A program made the translations under genes and the position numbers. The notes under the pieces are model-generated. The model made no database searches and was not told the DNA's origin. It was given only the letters and a program-made list of their open reading frames with translations. This document shows positions 1 through 8,605 of a stretch of 64,000 nt of DNA, piece by piece. This DNA comes from Segatella copri DSM 18205 (GTDB lineage: Bacteria; Bacteroidota; Bacteroidia; Bacteroidales; Bacteroidaceae), in NCBI RefSeq assembly GCF_025151535.1, contig NZ_CP102288.1:625501-689500 (forward strand), given 5' to 3'. Each line of letters opens with the position of its first letter. The first letter of the stretch is position 1.

Positions 1-19
1 CAGGTTACAAGATTATTTG

Positions 20-27
20 TACCTTTG
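20..27 (+). promoter_or_regulatory. Bacteroidota -7 box TACCTTTG
   Basis: A consensus TAnnTTTG element. The -33 partner would lie at or beyond the window edge. Nothing is coded on the plus strand for the next 1.4 kb, so it probably drives only the short terminated transcript that follows. Confidence 0.55.
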
Positions 28-33
28 CATCGT

Positions 34-102
34 GTTTTTCATGGTATTAGATTATTAAGGTTAATAAAAGATTGGTTGTCGTGAGACAATCAATTTTTTT
101 TT
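34..102 (+). ncRNA. Candidate short RNA or orphan leader ending in an intrinsic terminator
   Basis: A -7 box at 20-27 is followed by AT-rich DNA and then by a 10-bp stem (71-80 with 85-94, one G-U pair, loop GTGA) and a run of nine T. This is the full signature of a roughly 70-nt terminated transcript. The only reading frame inside is five codons. The same TGTCGTGAGA string occurs in the terminator-like hairpin of the queH leader near 11342. It could be an sRNA, or a leader left behind when its gene was lost. Transcription start and identity are inferred. Confidence 0.45.
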
Positions 103-176
103 GTCCCTATCTGAAGGCATCAGCCCCTTGTCTTTCCCATCGGCTGGAGGCCGTTGGTTCAGGCCGCAGGCGATGT

Positions 177-749
177 TTAGAAGATAACCATTCCGATGAT
201 ACCGCAGATGAAAAGCAGCAGGATAGGGTTGGTCTTTCTGAATTTAGTGAAGTAGAAAGCAGCCAGAAACAGCACGATGCTTGCTCCGAAGACAAACGGA
301 TTGTCGGTTGGTGATCCGAAGTTCTCTTTATTCATCAGGAGAACAGCGGCAGCAGCTATCAGTCCGATGATGGCAGGGCGGAGTCCCGCAAAGATATCCT
401 TTACGATTTTAGAATCCTTGTGCGTAATCAGATAGCGGCTGATGAGAATCATGATGATGAAAGGCAGCCACATGATGGAGAGCGAAGCCAATACCGAACC
501 CAGACAGGCTGCCCAGGTAGGATAGCCGTCGTGAAGGCAGGCGGTATAACCTACGTAGGTGGCACAGTTGATGCCGATAGGTCCCGGTGTAGACTGGCTG
601 ATAGCCACAATATCCGTAAACTCAGCATTGGTAAGCCAATGGTTCTTCACTACCGTCTCGTTATGGATGAGCGAAAGCATCGCATATCCGCCACCAAAAT
701 TAAATGTACCAATCTTGGTAAATATCAGAAATAACTTTAGAAATAGCAT
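177..749 (-). CDS. Chromate transporter family protein, short CHR half (second of pair)
   Basis: A 190-residue integral membrane protein of the CHR family, which moves chromate or related oxyanions across the inner membrane. The family signature FGGGYAM is at residues 18-24 and a QSTPGPIGIN segment follows at about 52; hydrophobic spans run to the C-terminus. At this length it is one half of a classical ChrA. It lies 29 bp downstream of a second half on the same strand, so the two probably assemble as a heterodimer. Physiological substrate is unknown; family assignment is firm. Confidence 0.85.
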   Translation of the reverse strand: MLFLKLFLIFTKIGTFNFGGGYAMLSLIHNETVVKNHWLTNAEFTDIVAISQSTPGPIGINCATYVGYTACLHDGYPTWAACLGSVLASLSIMWLPFIIMILISRYLITHKDSKIVKDIFAGLRPAIIGLIAAAAVLLMNKENFGSPTDNPFVFGASIVLFLAAFYFTKFRKTNPILLLFICGIIGMVIF

Positions 750-800
750 AATCTCTATATTTTTACTTTTTTACCTTTTTACTTTTTTACCTTTCCATAA
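750..800 (-). repeat. Low-complexity TTTTTACC repeat between chr genes
   Basis: About 40 bases of alternating TTTTTAC and TTTTTACC units fill the gap between the two chr genes and run into the end of the upstream one. The complementary AAAGGTAAAA repeat occurs at 5649-5692, so this is a small repeat family rather than chance. Confidence 0.5.
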
Positions 801-1306
801 AGCCATCCCAGCACACCGGCTGCGATGATGATGTAGATAGGGGAGATACCGAAAGCTGCAATCAGCAGACAGCTAACAACGGGAATCCAGATGTTGTAGC
901 GGTTGATGTTTGCCGTCTTTGCCATCTTGAAGCAAGGCGCAGCAATGAGCGCTACCACGGCAGGGCGCACACCCATGAAGAACTTACCCACCCAATAATT
1001 GTCCTTGAAATGCTGGAAGAACATGGCGATGATGAGAATGGCGATGATAGAAGGAAGGGCTATGCCAATGGCACCCACAATGCCTCCCCAGACTCCCTTC
1101 AGCTTATAGCCGATATGACTCGCCATGTCGATGGCGAAGATGCCCGGAGTGGTCTGAGCCACTACCATGATATCCATGAATTCCTGTTTGTTCATCCACT
1201 GGTTCTTGTCTACAAATTCCTGTTCCATGATCGGTATCATGGCGTAGCCTCCACCTAGCGTGAAAGCCCCGATTTTATTGCACGTGAGGAAAAATTTTAC
1301 TAACAT
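779..1306 (-). CDS. Chromate transporter family protein, short CHR half (first of pair)
   Basis: A 175-residue membrane protein of the CHR family. The signature FTLGGGYAM is near residue 16 and AQTTPGIFAID near 50, followed by several hydrophobic segments. It is the promoter-proximal member of a two-gene unit with the chr half at 177-749; the pair together match a full-length two-domain ChrA. A CAAAAATA string at 1356-1363 (TATTTTTG on the minus strand) is a plausible -7 box. The protein is inner-membrane; whether it exports chromate or another oxyanion cannot be told. Confidence 0.85.
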   Translation of the reverse strand: MLVKFFLTCNKIGAFTLGGGYAMIPIMEQEFVDKNQWMNKQEFMDIMVVAQTTPGIFAIDMASHIGYKLKGVWGGIVGAIGIALPSIIAILIIAMFFQHFKDNYWVGKFFMGVRPAVVALIAAPCFKMAKTANINRYNIWIPVVSCLLIAAFGISPIYIIIAAGVLGWLYGKVKK

Positions 1307-1437
1307 ATCAGTTGCTTCTATATTATTTTTCTCTTATATCTGTTGAAATCGGCTGCAAAAATACACATAATTTGTTAAATATGCTAGCTTTCATGCGGAT
1401 AATCTTCAAAATCGTGTGCTTTTTACCCGAAAATTTG

Positions 1438-1445
1438 TATCTTTG
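1438..1445 (+). promoter_or_regulatory. Bacteroidota -7 box TATCTTTG for nucleoside symporter
   Basis: A TAnnTTTG element 35 bp before the start codon of the symporter gene. It is divergent from the likely chr promoter at 1356-1363. Confidence 0.6.
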
Positions 1446-1479
1446 CAGCTAATATTTTATAATAAAAAGACATTAAACT

Positions 1480-2781
1480 ATGAATCTGAAAGTACGCTTA
1501 GCGGTGATGAACTTTCTGGAGTTTGCAGTTTGGGGAGCTTATCTCACGTCTATGGGCAACTATCTCGGCAAGGCTGGGATGGGTGCCGAGATTTCCTGGT
1601 TCTATACCATCCAGGGAATCGTATCTATTTTTATGCCTACATTGATGGGTATTGTGGCAGATAAGTATATCCAGCCGCAACGTCTTTTGGGCTATTGTCA
1701 CCTTTTGGCAGGAGCAGCCATGATAGGTCTGTTCGGTATGGGTCAGGCTAGTCAGACTCCTAATGAGGCAATGTTTATTGCCGTTTACACCTTCAGCGTG
1801 GCTTTCTATATGCCTACATTGGCATTGTCAAATACTTCGGCATTCAGTATATTGAAGAGCAACGGGCTCGACACCGTGAAGGCTTTTCCGCCAATCCGTG
1901 TGTTCGGAACCGTGGGCTTCATCCTCACGATGTGGATTGTGAACTGTGCTACCTGGGACAACGGTTCATTCTCGTTCCTGTTGAGCGAGAACGCCCATAA
2001 GTTCCAGTATACCCATTATCAGTTCCTGGTATCGGGTGTGCTCAGCATTCTTCTCTTCCTCTATTGCTTCTCATTGCCAGCCTGTCCTATCGTGAAGAAA
2101 GAGACAAAGAGCTGGGTAGAGACATGGGGTTTCGATGCCTTCAAACTCTTCAAGAGCCGCGAGATGGCGATGTTCTTCATCTTCTCTTGCATGCTCGGTA
2201 TGAGTCTGCAGGTAACCAATGGCTATGCCACTCCGTTCATTACCAGTTTCAAGGGCGATCCTGCGATGCTCGATACTTTTGCAGCTAACAATGCTACGCT
2301 CCTGGTATCCATCTCTCAGGTGGCCGAGGCGCTCTGCATCCTTCTCATTCCGTTCTTCCTGAAGCGTTATGGAATCAAGGTTGTGATGCTCATCGCCATG
2401 ATGGCATGGGTTTTGCGATTCGGTTTCTTCGGATTGGGCAATCCTGCATTCCCGGGTGTTACCTTCTTCATCCTCTCATGCATCGTTTACGGTGTAGCCT
2501 TCGACTTCTTCAATGTGTCGGGCGGTCTGTTTGTAGACCAGAAATGTGATGTGAAGGTAAGAGCATCGGCTCAGGGTCTGTTCATGCTGATGACCAACGG
2601 TCTGGGAGCATCTATCGGAACCATTCTCGCAGGTATGCTCATCAACCATTACTGCCACTGGACAGATGATGGCTACCTGATGGGTGACTGGAAAACCTGC
2701 TGGTTCATCTTTGCCGGTTATGCGCTCGTGGTAGCTGTAGCCTTTGCTGTCCTTTTCCGTCCGAAGAAAGAACAGAAATAA
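1480..2781 (+). CDS. Nucleoside:H+ symporter family MFS permease (NupG-like)
   Basis: A 433-residue major-facilitator protein of the nucleoside:H+ symporter family, expected to take up nucleosides across the inner membrane. About twelve hydrophobic segments span the length. The N-terminal LAVMNFLEFAVWGAYLTSMG and the internal LFKSREMAMFFIFSCMLGMS are typical of this family. Length matches the family. The start is supported by the -7 box at 1438-1445. It stands alone; the next gene is 91 bp downstream and may be co-transcribed. Exact substrate range is not visible. Confidence 0.85.
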   Translation: MNLKVRLAVMNFLEFAVWGAYLTSMGNYLGKAGMGAEISWFYTIQGIVSIFMPTLMGIVADKYIQPQRLLGYCHLLAGAAMIGLFGMGQASQTPNEAMFIAVYTFSVAFYMPTLALSNTSAFSILKSNGLDTVKAFPPIRVFGTVGFILTMWIVNCATWDNGSFSFLLSENAHKFQYTHYQFLVSGVLSILLFLYCFSLPACPIVKKETKSWVETWGFDAFKLFKSREMAMFFIFSCMLGMSLQVTNGYATPFITSFKGDPAMLDTFAANNATLLVSISQVAEALCILLIPFFLKRYGIKVVMLIAMMAWVLRFGFFGLGNPAFPGVTFFILSCIVYGVAFDFFNVSGGLFVDQKCDVKVRASAQGLFMLMTNGLGASIGTILAGMLINHYCHWTDDGYLMGDWKTCWFIFAGYALVVAVAFAVLFRPKKEQK

Positions 2782-2872
2782 GGAAGAAAAAGGTCATACT
2801 CAACGCGAGAGTAAAAACAGAATGTTACGTAAGAATATAAATAAATAAATTTAAATAAAGAAAGGGTACATA

Positions 2873-3436
2873 ATGATGTTGTACAAACTTAAACTCGCTG
2901 CCTGCTTTGGCATTCCGGAAGCTTTCGGGACATGTATTATTAGTTTGGTAGACGAATCCGAAAAAAGAGCTTTGTCTATTATGACTAATGAATATGTAGC
3001 AGAGCAGCTGAAGGCATGTAATTCGAAAACTTCTGATTTTAAAAATGATGTGATCTCTGTACTTTGGACACTATTTGACAGGCTCAATGTAGACGATTTC
3101 TATCTCGAATTCGATGCTACGCCAGAGAGGGGAGTATTTGCTACTCTTGTGAACAAAATCACAAATGAACGTATGAGCATCAAGACTGACCAGGCTGTGT
3201 TGTTGTCTGTGGCTGCGGATATAGAAATGTATACAACAGAGCTGGTTATAAAGGAAATTTCTACTCCTTTTAATAAAAATGATATGAGTTCGACTTCTTG
3301 TGCGGTACCTATTTCGGCTTTGCCAGACCAGATGCTCGAAAAAGCATTGGATAGTGCCATTAATGAAGAAGATTACGAAACAGCCTCAGCCATTCGTGAT
3401 GAGATAGAGCGCCGCAAAGGCAAAAAAAGTGAATAA
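2873..3436 (+). CDS. Bifunctional nuclease (DUF151) family protein with C-terminal UVR motif
   Basis: A 187-residue soluble protein. Residues 1-130 match the bifunctional-nuclease (BFN) domain, with the LSIMTNEYVAEQL and AVLLSVAADIEMYTTELV blocks. Residues 152-182 form a UvrB/UvrC interaction motif (LEKALDSAINEEDYETASAI RDEIERR). The same BFN plus UVR arrangement is known in Bacteroidetes. It is likely involved in nucleic-acid binding or cleavage, but biochemical evidence in this phylum is thin. Two ATG codons stand in tandem at the start; either could be used. It precedes rsmE by 60 bp and is probably in the same transcript. Confidence 0.8.
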   Translation: MMLYKLKLAACFGIPEAFGTCIISLVDESEKRALSIMTNEYVAEQLKACNSKTSDFKNDVISVLWTLFDRLNVDDFYLEFDATPERGVFATLVNKITNERMSIKTDQAVLLSVAADIEMYTTELVIKEISTPFNKNDMSSTSCAVPISALPDQMLEKALDSAINEEDYETASAIRDEIERRKGKKSE

Positions 3437-3496
3437 TTAAAGGATATTCTTACGGAATAACAGAAAATTAAGAAGAAAAAGTAACAATAAGAGGAA

Positions 3497-4252
3497 ATGA
3501 AAGAAGTTAGATTTTTCTATGTGCCAGATGCGGCTACACAGACAGAACTGCCTCAGGAGGAGGCTACTCATGCACTCAGGGTTTTGCGTATCCAGACGGG
3601 GGACGAATTGTTCCTGATGGATGGCAAGGGGGTGTTCTACCGTGCAGAAGTTTCGCTGGCTACCAACAAACGGTGCATCTATGAGGTGAAGGAGGTTATG
3701 CCGCAGCAGCCTGCCTGGCGCGGACATATTCACCTGGCCATCGCCCCGACAAAGATGATGGACCGCATTGAATGGATGGCAGAGAAGGCTACGGAAATCG
3801 GCTTCGATGAAATCTCTTTCCTCAACTGCAAGTTCTCTGAACGCAAGGTCATCCGCATAGACCGCATAGACAAAATTGTGGTTTCTGCCGTCAAGCAGAG
3901 CCACAAGGCCTGGAAACCTGTAGTCAACGAACTGCAGAACTTTAAAGATTTTATTACGGCTCCCCGCAATGGCAGAAAGTTTATCTGCCATTGTTATGAG
4001 GAGATAGAAAAGAAAGACTTTTTTGCCGAGATTTCCAAGTCATGTCCAGCTGATGATTCTGCCGGAGCAGCCCAGGAGGGTACTGATGACATCACCGTGC
4101 TGGTAGGACCTGAGGGCGATTTCTCTATCGATGAGGTGAGACTGGCCCTGGAAAACGGATATGAGAGTGTTTCGCTTGGCACCAGTCGCCTCCGTACGGA
4201 AACAGCAGGATTGGTGGCTGTCAACATGTGCCATCTGGCAAGAGCTTTATAA
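3497..4252 (+). CDS. rsmE: 16S rRNA (uracil(1498)-N3)-methyltransferase RsmE
   Basis: A 251-residue SPOUT-class methyltransferase that modifies U1498 of 16S rRNA using S-adenosylmethionine. An N-terminal PUA-like RNA-binding region (1-75) is followed by the knotted SPOUT domain, recognised by VGPEGDFS near residue 198 and LGTSRLRTETAG near 229. Length is normal for the family. The stop codon is 14 bp before the start chosen for the next gene, which suggests translational coupling. Confidence 0.95.
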   Translation: MKEVRFFYVPDAATQTELPQEEATHALRVLRIQTGDELFLMDGKGVFYRAEVSLATNKRCIYEVKEVMPQQPAWRGHIHLAIAPTKMMDRIEWMAEKATEIGFDEISFLNCKFSERKVIRIDRIDKIVVSAVKQSHKAWKPVVNELQNFKDFITAPRNGRKFICHCYEEIEKKDFFAEISKSCPADDSAGAAQEGTDDITVLVGPEGDFSIDEVRLALENGYESVSLGTSRLRTETAGLVAVNMCHLARAL

Positions 4253-4266
4253 TATTTACTAGTGTG

Positions 4267-5664
4267 ATGAAAAGATTGTATAAGAGTTTGATGTTCATGT
4301 GCTTGGCTGTCGTATTGGGATTGCTGAGTTCATGCTCGGGCACTGACTATCTCAATGCCATTCCAAAGAAAAGTACTGCGCTCATCTCTGTTGACATGCA
4401 GCAGATGGCATCCGGCAAAAGCGATGAAGACAAGGTGGGAATGCTCAAGTCTCTGCTGCACGTTGAGGATGCATCGAAGTGTGGCATCGACATCTCAGAG
4501 AAGATTTTTCTCTTTGAGAGTGCTGATGGCAACCTCGGACTTTGTGCCAAGGTGAGCGATGAGGGCGATGTGGAAGACTGGCTTGCTTCGCTTGCCAAAC
4601 AGCATATCGCTACAGAGGTGAAGGAGCGCAAAGGCTTTCATTTCTCTGTATTGAAAAATTCGTGGCTGGTCGGCTTTTCTGATCAGGCACTCCTCGTTAT
4701 GGGACCAGTTGTAGCCGATGCGCAGGCCCAGCTCCAGCAGCAGATGGTGAAATATCTGAAGGCTGATGAGGACGAAGGTATTACCGCATCGCCTATGTTT
4801 GAACGTCTGGAAACCATCACTTCGCCTATGGCTATGGTGGCTCAGGCTCAGGCGCTGCCGGAGAAGTTCGTAGCTCCATTTACCCTTGGTACTCCTAAAG
4901 ATACCGACCCTTCGCAGGTAGTGATTGCTGCTGAGATGGACGTGAAAGACGGTATTCTGCAGGTGAAGGGAGAAACCTTCTCCTTTAATAAAGAAATAGA
5001 TGAGGCTCTGAAGAAGGCGGCTCAAACCTATCGTCCGATTAAAGGCAGCTACGTTAAGTCGATGCCTGCTGATGCCCTGGCGGGTATCTTCATGAACGTA
5101 AAGGGCGATCAGTTCCTGCCGATGATGCAGAGCAACCGCAGCCTTCAGACCCTACTGATGGGTATCAACCAGGCTATCGATATGGATAATATCATCCGTA
5201 GTGTGGATGGGGATATGGCTATCGTGTTGCCTTCGCTTACGGATAACAACATGCAGATGACGATGGCTGCTAAACTGTCGCATGCCAAGTGGTTGGGCGA
5301 TGTTGATTATTGGAAGACTTCATGTCCGGCTGGTGCGAAGATTGCCAATTGGGGCAAGAATGCTTACTTCTATACCGATGGCAAGACTTCGTTCTATTTC
5401 GGTGTGACGGATGACAAGCAGTTCTTTAGCGGCAGCGACCAGCTGATGGCGCAATATGCCGTGAAACCAAGTAATCATCCGATAGATGCAAAGATTCAGA
5501 AACTCATCGTCGGTCAGAAACTGGCAATGGTCATCAATCTCGCCAAGAGTTCTGATAGTGACGGCTCGGGCAAGGATGATGCCATCTCTACCGTAACCGG
5601 TCTGCTCACCCCTGTCTTCGGAAATCTTACTTCGGTGGTCTATACTTTAAAGGTAAAAGGGTAA
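4267..5664 (+). CDS. DUF4836 family lipoprotein
   Basis: A 465-residue predicted lipoprotein. The start at 4267 (MKRLYKSLMFM) is preferred over the longer frame because it gives a clean signal peptide ending in the lipobox LLSSC, cysteine about 22. The mature part resembles DUF4836 proteins of Bacteroidales, with N-terminal AIPKKSTALISVDMQQMA and several repeated alpha/beta segments. Function of the family is not known to me. It follows rsmE at 14 bp and is likely in the same operon. Likely periplasmic or outer-membrane-anchored. Confidence 0.75.
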   Translation: MKRLYKSLMFMCLAVVLGLLSSCSGTDYLNAIPKKSTALISVDMQQMASGKSDEDKVGMLKSLLHVEDASKCGIDISEKIFLFESADGNLGLCAKVSDEGDVEDWLASLAKQHIATEVKERKGFHFSVLKNSWLVGFSDQALLVMGPVVADAQAQLQQQMVKYLKADEDEGITASPMFERLETITSPMAMVAQAQALPEKFVAPFTLGTPKDTDPSQVVIAAEMDVKDGILQVKGETFSFNKEIDEALKKAAQTYRPIKGSYVKSMPADALAGIFMNVKGDQFLPMMQSNRSLQTLLMGINQAIDMDNIIRSVDGDMAIVLPSLTDNNMQMTMAAKLSHAKWLGDVDYWKTSCPAGAKIANWGKNAYFYTDGKTSFYFGVTDDKQFFSGSDQLMAQYAVKPSNHPIDAKIQKLIVGQKLAMVINLAKSSDSDGSGKDDAISTVTGLLTPVFGNLTSVVYTLKVKG

Positions 5665-5692
5665 AAAGGTAAAAGGGTAAAAAGGTAAAAAG
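5649..5692 (+). repeat. AAAGGTAAAAGGGTAA tandem repeat
   Basis: About three imperfect copies of a 14-15-base purine-rich unit directly overlap and follow the DUF4836 stop codon. They match the complement of the repeat at 750-800. A hairpin with arms CTAGCGAT/ATCGCTAG follows near 5732-5750; a sister hairpin with arms CAGGCGAT/ATCGCCTG lies near 7758-7776. Confidence 0.55.
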
Positions 5693-5804
5693 AACCTTAC
5701 CCCCCTCCCTCTCTCTCTGCGCCCCCGTTCCTAGCGATTCTATCGCTAGTCCCCAAAAAGTCCTAATATTAAAGGTAAAAGATTAAACATTAAATATAAA
5801 AAAA

Positions 5805-6449
5805 GTGGAAAAGATTCAGCTTCATTCCGTTCTCCCACAGGTTTTTGCTCAGCGCAACGACCTGGATTCGGAGATATGGAAGCAGGATGTTACCTTCGAG
5901 AAAGGTCATCTTTATCTTATCGAGGCAGAGAGTGGCAGCGGAAAGAGTACTTTCTGCAGCTATGTGCTCGGCTATCGTCACGACTACAGCGGAAGCGTGA
6001 TGTTCGATAATGATGTTACCGCCAACTACAAGGTGAAAGACTGGGTAGAGATGCGCAAAAAGCACATCAGCCATCTCTTTCAGGAACTCCGTCTCTTCCC
6101 TGAGCTTACTGCCCTGGAGAATGTAGAAATTAAGAACAAAATAACCGGATTCAAGACGCGTGAGCAGATTCTTAAATGGTTTGATATGCTCGGTATTGCT
6201 GATAAGGTAGATGCCCAAATCGGCAGAATGTCGTTCGGACAGCAGCAGCGTGTGGCAATGATGCGTGCGCTCTGTCAGCCTTTTGACTTCATTCTGGCTG
6301 ATGAGCCTATCAGTCACCTAGACGACAACAATTCGCGCATCATGGCAGATATCATGATGACCGAAGCGAAGGAGCAGGGGGCTGGCGTCATCGTAACCAG
6401 TATCGGTAAGCACATGGACTTGCCCTACGAGCACGTGTTTAAACTTTAG
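5805..6449 (+). CDS. ABC transporter ATP-binding protein
   Basis: A 214-residue ABC ATPase. Walker A is ESGSGKST (about 42-49), the signature is MSFGQQQR (about 144-151) and Walker B is FILADEP (about 164-170). The start codon is GTG. It belongs to the LolD/MacB-like group by size and by its partner: an FtsX-type permease gene begins 82 bp downstream. The pair would form an inner-membrane complex, possibly acting on lipoproteins or cell-envelope components rather than importing a solute. Substrate unknown. Confidence 0.85.
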   Translation: MEKIQLHSVLPQVFAQRNDLDSEIWKQDVTFEKGHLYLIEAESGSGKSTFCSYVLGYRHDYSGSVMFDNDVTANYKVKDWVEMRKKHISHLFQELRLFPELTALENVEIKNKITGFKTREQILKWFDMLGIADKVDAQIGRMSFGQQQRVAMMRALCQPFDFILADEPISHLDDNNSRIMADIMMTEAKEQGAGVIVTSIGKHMDLPYEHVFKL

Positions 6450-6531
6450 TAAAGTTAATAGTTGACAGTTTATAGTTAATAGCAAGTTTGCCATAAACTG
6501 AAAATTATAAATTATAAATTCGAAATTTAAA

Positions 6532-7731
6532 ATGAATCTCGTTTGGAAATTATTGCGTCAGCATATCAGCATACCTCAGTTTGCGGGCTTTGCCTTCGCC
6601 AATCTCTTCGGTATGCTCATCGTTCTTTTCGGCTTTCAGTTTTATAAAGACGTGCTGCCTGTCTTTACTCAGGAAGACAGTTTCATGAAAGCCGACTACC
6701 TCATCATGAGCAAGAAGATAGGTATGGGAAATACCATCAGCGGCCGTTCCAATACCTTCTCGGGTTCTGAAATCGATGAAATCGGCGACCAGAAGTTTGT
6801 AAAGAAGATAGGAAAATTCACCTCTACTGAATATAAGGTAGATGCACAGATGGGTGTAAACGGCGTGAACGTTCTGAACAGCGAACTCTTCTTCGAGAGT
6901 GTGCCTGACGGTTTTGTTGATGTGCCACTCAAGGACTGGAAATATACGCCGGGAACTCAGGAGGTGCCAATCATCCTCCCGCGTACCTATATTAATATGT
7001 ATAACTTCGGTTTCGCCCAGAGTCATTCGCTCCCTAAAATCAGCGATGGACTGATGGGCATGATCGATTTCAATATCCAGATTCAGGCTGGTGGCAAGAA
7101 AGAGCAGTTTAAGGGAAAGGTAATCGGTTTCTCTTCGCGACTCAACACCATCCTCGTTCCACAGGCATTCATGGACTGGAGCAACCAGGAATTCGCTCCA
7201 AACCAGAAGAGCGATCCTAACCGCCTCATCGTAGAGGTAGGCAATCCGGGAGACGAGAACATCACCAAATACCTGGATGATAATGGTTATGAGGTAGAGA
7301 CAGACAAGCTGGATGCAGAGAAGACTACCTATTTCCTTCGCATGATGGTATCGATGGTGATGATTATCGGTTTGGTTATCTCCGTTTTGAGCTTCTACAT
7401 TCTGATGCTCAGCATCTATCTGCTGGTTCAGAAGAATTCTTCTAAGTTGGAGAATCTTCTTCTGATAGGTTACAGTCCGAACAATGTAGCAAAGCCATAT
7501 CAGGTGCTCACCATTGCGCTTAACATCGTGGTACTCATCATCGCGTGGATCATCCTCTTCTTCCTCCGCGATTACTACATGGGCTTCATCGAAACCCTCT
7601 TCCCTGATATCGATGAGGGCACCATGCTTCCAGCCATCGCTCTAGGTCTGCTCCTGTTCCTGATTGTTTCTATCCTGAACATCGTAGCCATCCGTCGCAA
7701 GGTGATGAGCATCTGGCAGCGCAAGGAGTAA
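6532..7731 (+). CDS. ABC transporter permease, FtsX/MacB-like
   Basis: A 399-residue membrane protein. One transmembrane span sits near residues 17-36; a large periplasmic domain (about 40-265) follows; then three C-terminal spans near 272-302, 325-345 and 362-382. This topology is that of FtsX/MacB-type permeases, which transmit ATP-driven movement to the periplasm instead of forming a solute channel. It partners with the ATPase at 5805-6449. No motif shows the cargo. Confidence 0.8.
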   Translation: MNLVWKLLRQHISIPQFAGFAFANLFGMLIVLFGFQFYKDVLPVFTQEDSFMKADYLIMSKKIGMGNTISGRSNTFSGSEIDEIGDQKFVKKIGKFTSTEYKVDAQMGVNGVNVLNSELFFESVPDGFVDVPLKDWKYTPGTQEVPIILPRTYINMYNFGFAQSHSLPKISDGLMGMIDFNIQIQAGGKKEQFKGKVIGFSSRLNTILVPQAFMDWSNQEFAPNQKSDPNRLIVEVGNPGDENITKYLDDNGYEVETDKLDAEKTTYFLRMMVSMVMIIGLVISVLSFYILMLSIYLLVQKNSSKLENLLLIGYSPNNVAKPYQVLTIALNIVVLIIAWIILFFLRDYYMGFIETLFPDIDEGTMLPAIALGLLLFLIVSILNIVAIRRKVMSIWQRKE

Positions 7732-7868
7732 GAGTGCCTAGCCTCCGTTTCAGGCGATTCCATCGCCTGTCATAAAAGGTGAGTCCCCCGCTTTTAGCCC
7801 CGAAAAAAACTATAAGCAACCCCTCGCTATAAATAACAAATTAAAAGAAATCTGCGTTATTTGCTTAA

Positions 7869-8312
7869 CGCAGATACAACAACTTCATGATTGATGGTGC
7901 GGCTAACAACGACGTGTTCGGTCTGGCTTCCAGCGGTAATAACGGCGGTCAGGCGGGTGCTCAGCCTGTATCTATGGAGACCATCGAGCAGATTCAGGTA
8001 TCTGTAGCTCCTTTCGATGTGTGACAGAGCGGTTTCACAGGTGGTGCCATCAATGCCATCACCAAGAGCGGTACCAACAAGTTCCACGGTTCTGCCTATT
8101 ACTATGGCTACAACCAGGACCTCATCGGTATCAAGTATCCTTATCTGGATGGAACGGGTTATGCGCCTAAGTATCAGGAGCAGACTCAGTACAACATGGG
8201 TGTCACCCTGGGTGGTGGTTTTTACCAGTTTACCGGTGCTTACGCTTACAAGAGCTATAGCGATTACTACAGCCGCTGGCGTGGCCAGGTTGGTTTGAAG
8301 TATACATTCTAA
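7869..8312 (+). pseudogene. Remnant of a TonB-dependent receptor (plug start fused to C-terminal barrel end)
   Basis: In one frame this reads YNNFMIDGAANNDVFGLAS, then METIEQIQVSVAPFDV, a TGA stop at 8022-8024, then [20 protein letters not shown] and, after a jump, GQVGLKYTF before TAA at 8310. The first parts are the plug domain of an outer-membrane TonB-dependent receptor with carboxypeptidase-regulatory-like features; the last part is a terminal beta strand ending in aromatic F. The stop is most simply a CGA to TGA change in the conserved FDVRQSGF stretch. Several hundred barrel residues are missing, with a junction near 8130, and no start or signal peptide remains. An 8-bp inverted repeat at 7851-7874 marks the 5' edge. 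Confidence 0.8.
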
Positions 8313-8390
8313 GGTATATACGAATCGAGTTTAACAAAGATTTTGTATAAACAATCAAAGGGTATGTAGAAAGTTTAGATAATGGTTGGC

Positions 8391-8474
8391 GCATAACAGT
8401 TGACTAACGCTTGCACAACAGGTGTTGTGCATGCGCATATCAGCTGTTATGCAAGCGCACAACAGCTGTTGTGC
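8391..8474. repeat. Four-unit palindrome array with exact 22-bp period
   Basis: Three 18-bp palindromes start at 8413 (GCACAACAGGTGTTGTGC), 8435 (GCATATCAGCTGTTATGC) and 8457 (GCACAACAGCTGTTGTGC), and a half-matching unit starts at 8391. Each is separated by 4 bases, so the period is exactly 22 bp, two helical turns. The last copy extends to a perfect 20-bp palindrome (8456-8475). It looks like a stacked dimer-binding site or a hairpin array. The rest of 8313-8559 holds no gene that I can see. Confidence 0.75.
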
Positions 8475-8559
8475 GACCGGAGATACTAACTATCTCAAAA
8501 ACTTATGTTATATTTTCTAACAACATATATTATCTTTTCAGACAACATATCATTAATGT

Positions 8560-8601
8560 AAAAAGAGGGTGAATCATAAGTTAATGATTCACCCTCTTTT
8601 T
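8560..8601. terminator. Strong bidirectional terminator
   Basis: Perfect 18-bp inverted repeat (8560-8577 with 8584-8601), loop AAGTTA, with A/T runs at both ends. It ends the serine hydrolase transcript four bases beyond its stop codon. Confidence 0.85.
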
Positions 8602-8605
8602 GGTT

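Noticed and set aside
8022..8024. Programmed stop-codon readthrough in the TonB receptor
   Set aside because: The gene also lacks start, signal peptide and most of the barrel, so decay is simpler.
8391..8475. CRISPR array
   Set aside because: Repeat units are 18-bp palindromes spaced by only 4 bases; no unique spacers of CRISPR length and no cas genes.
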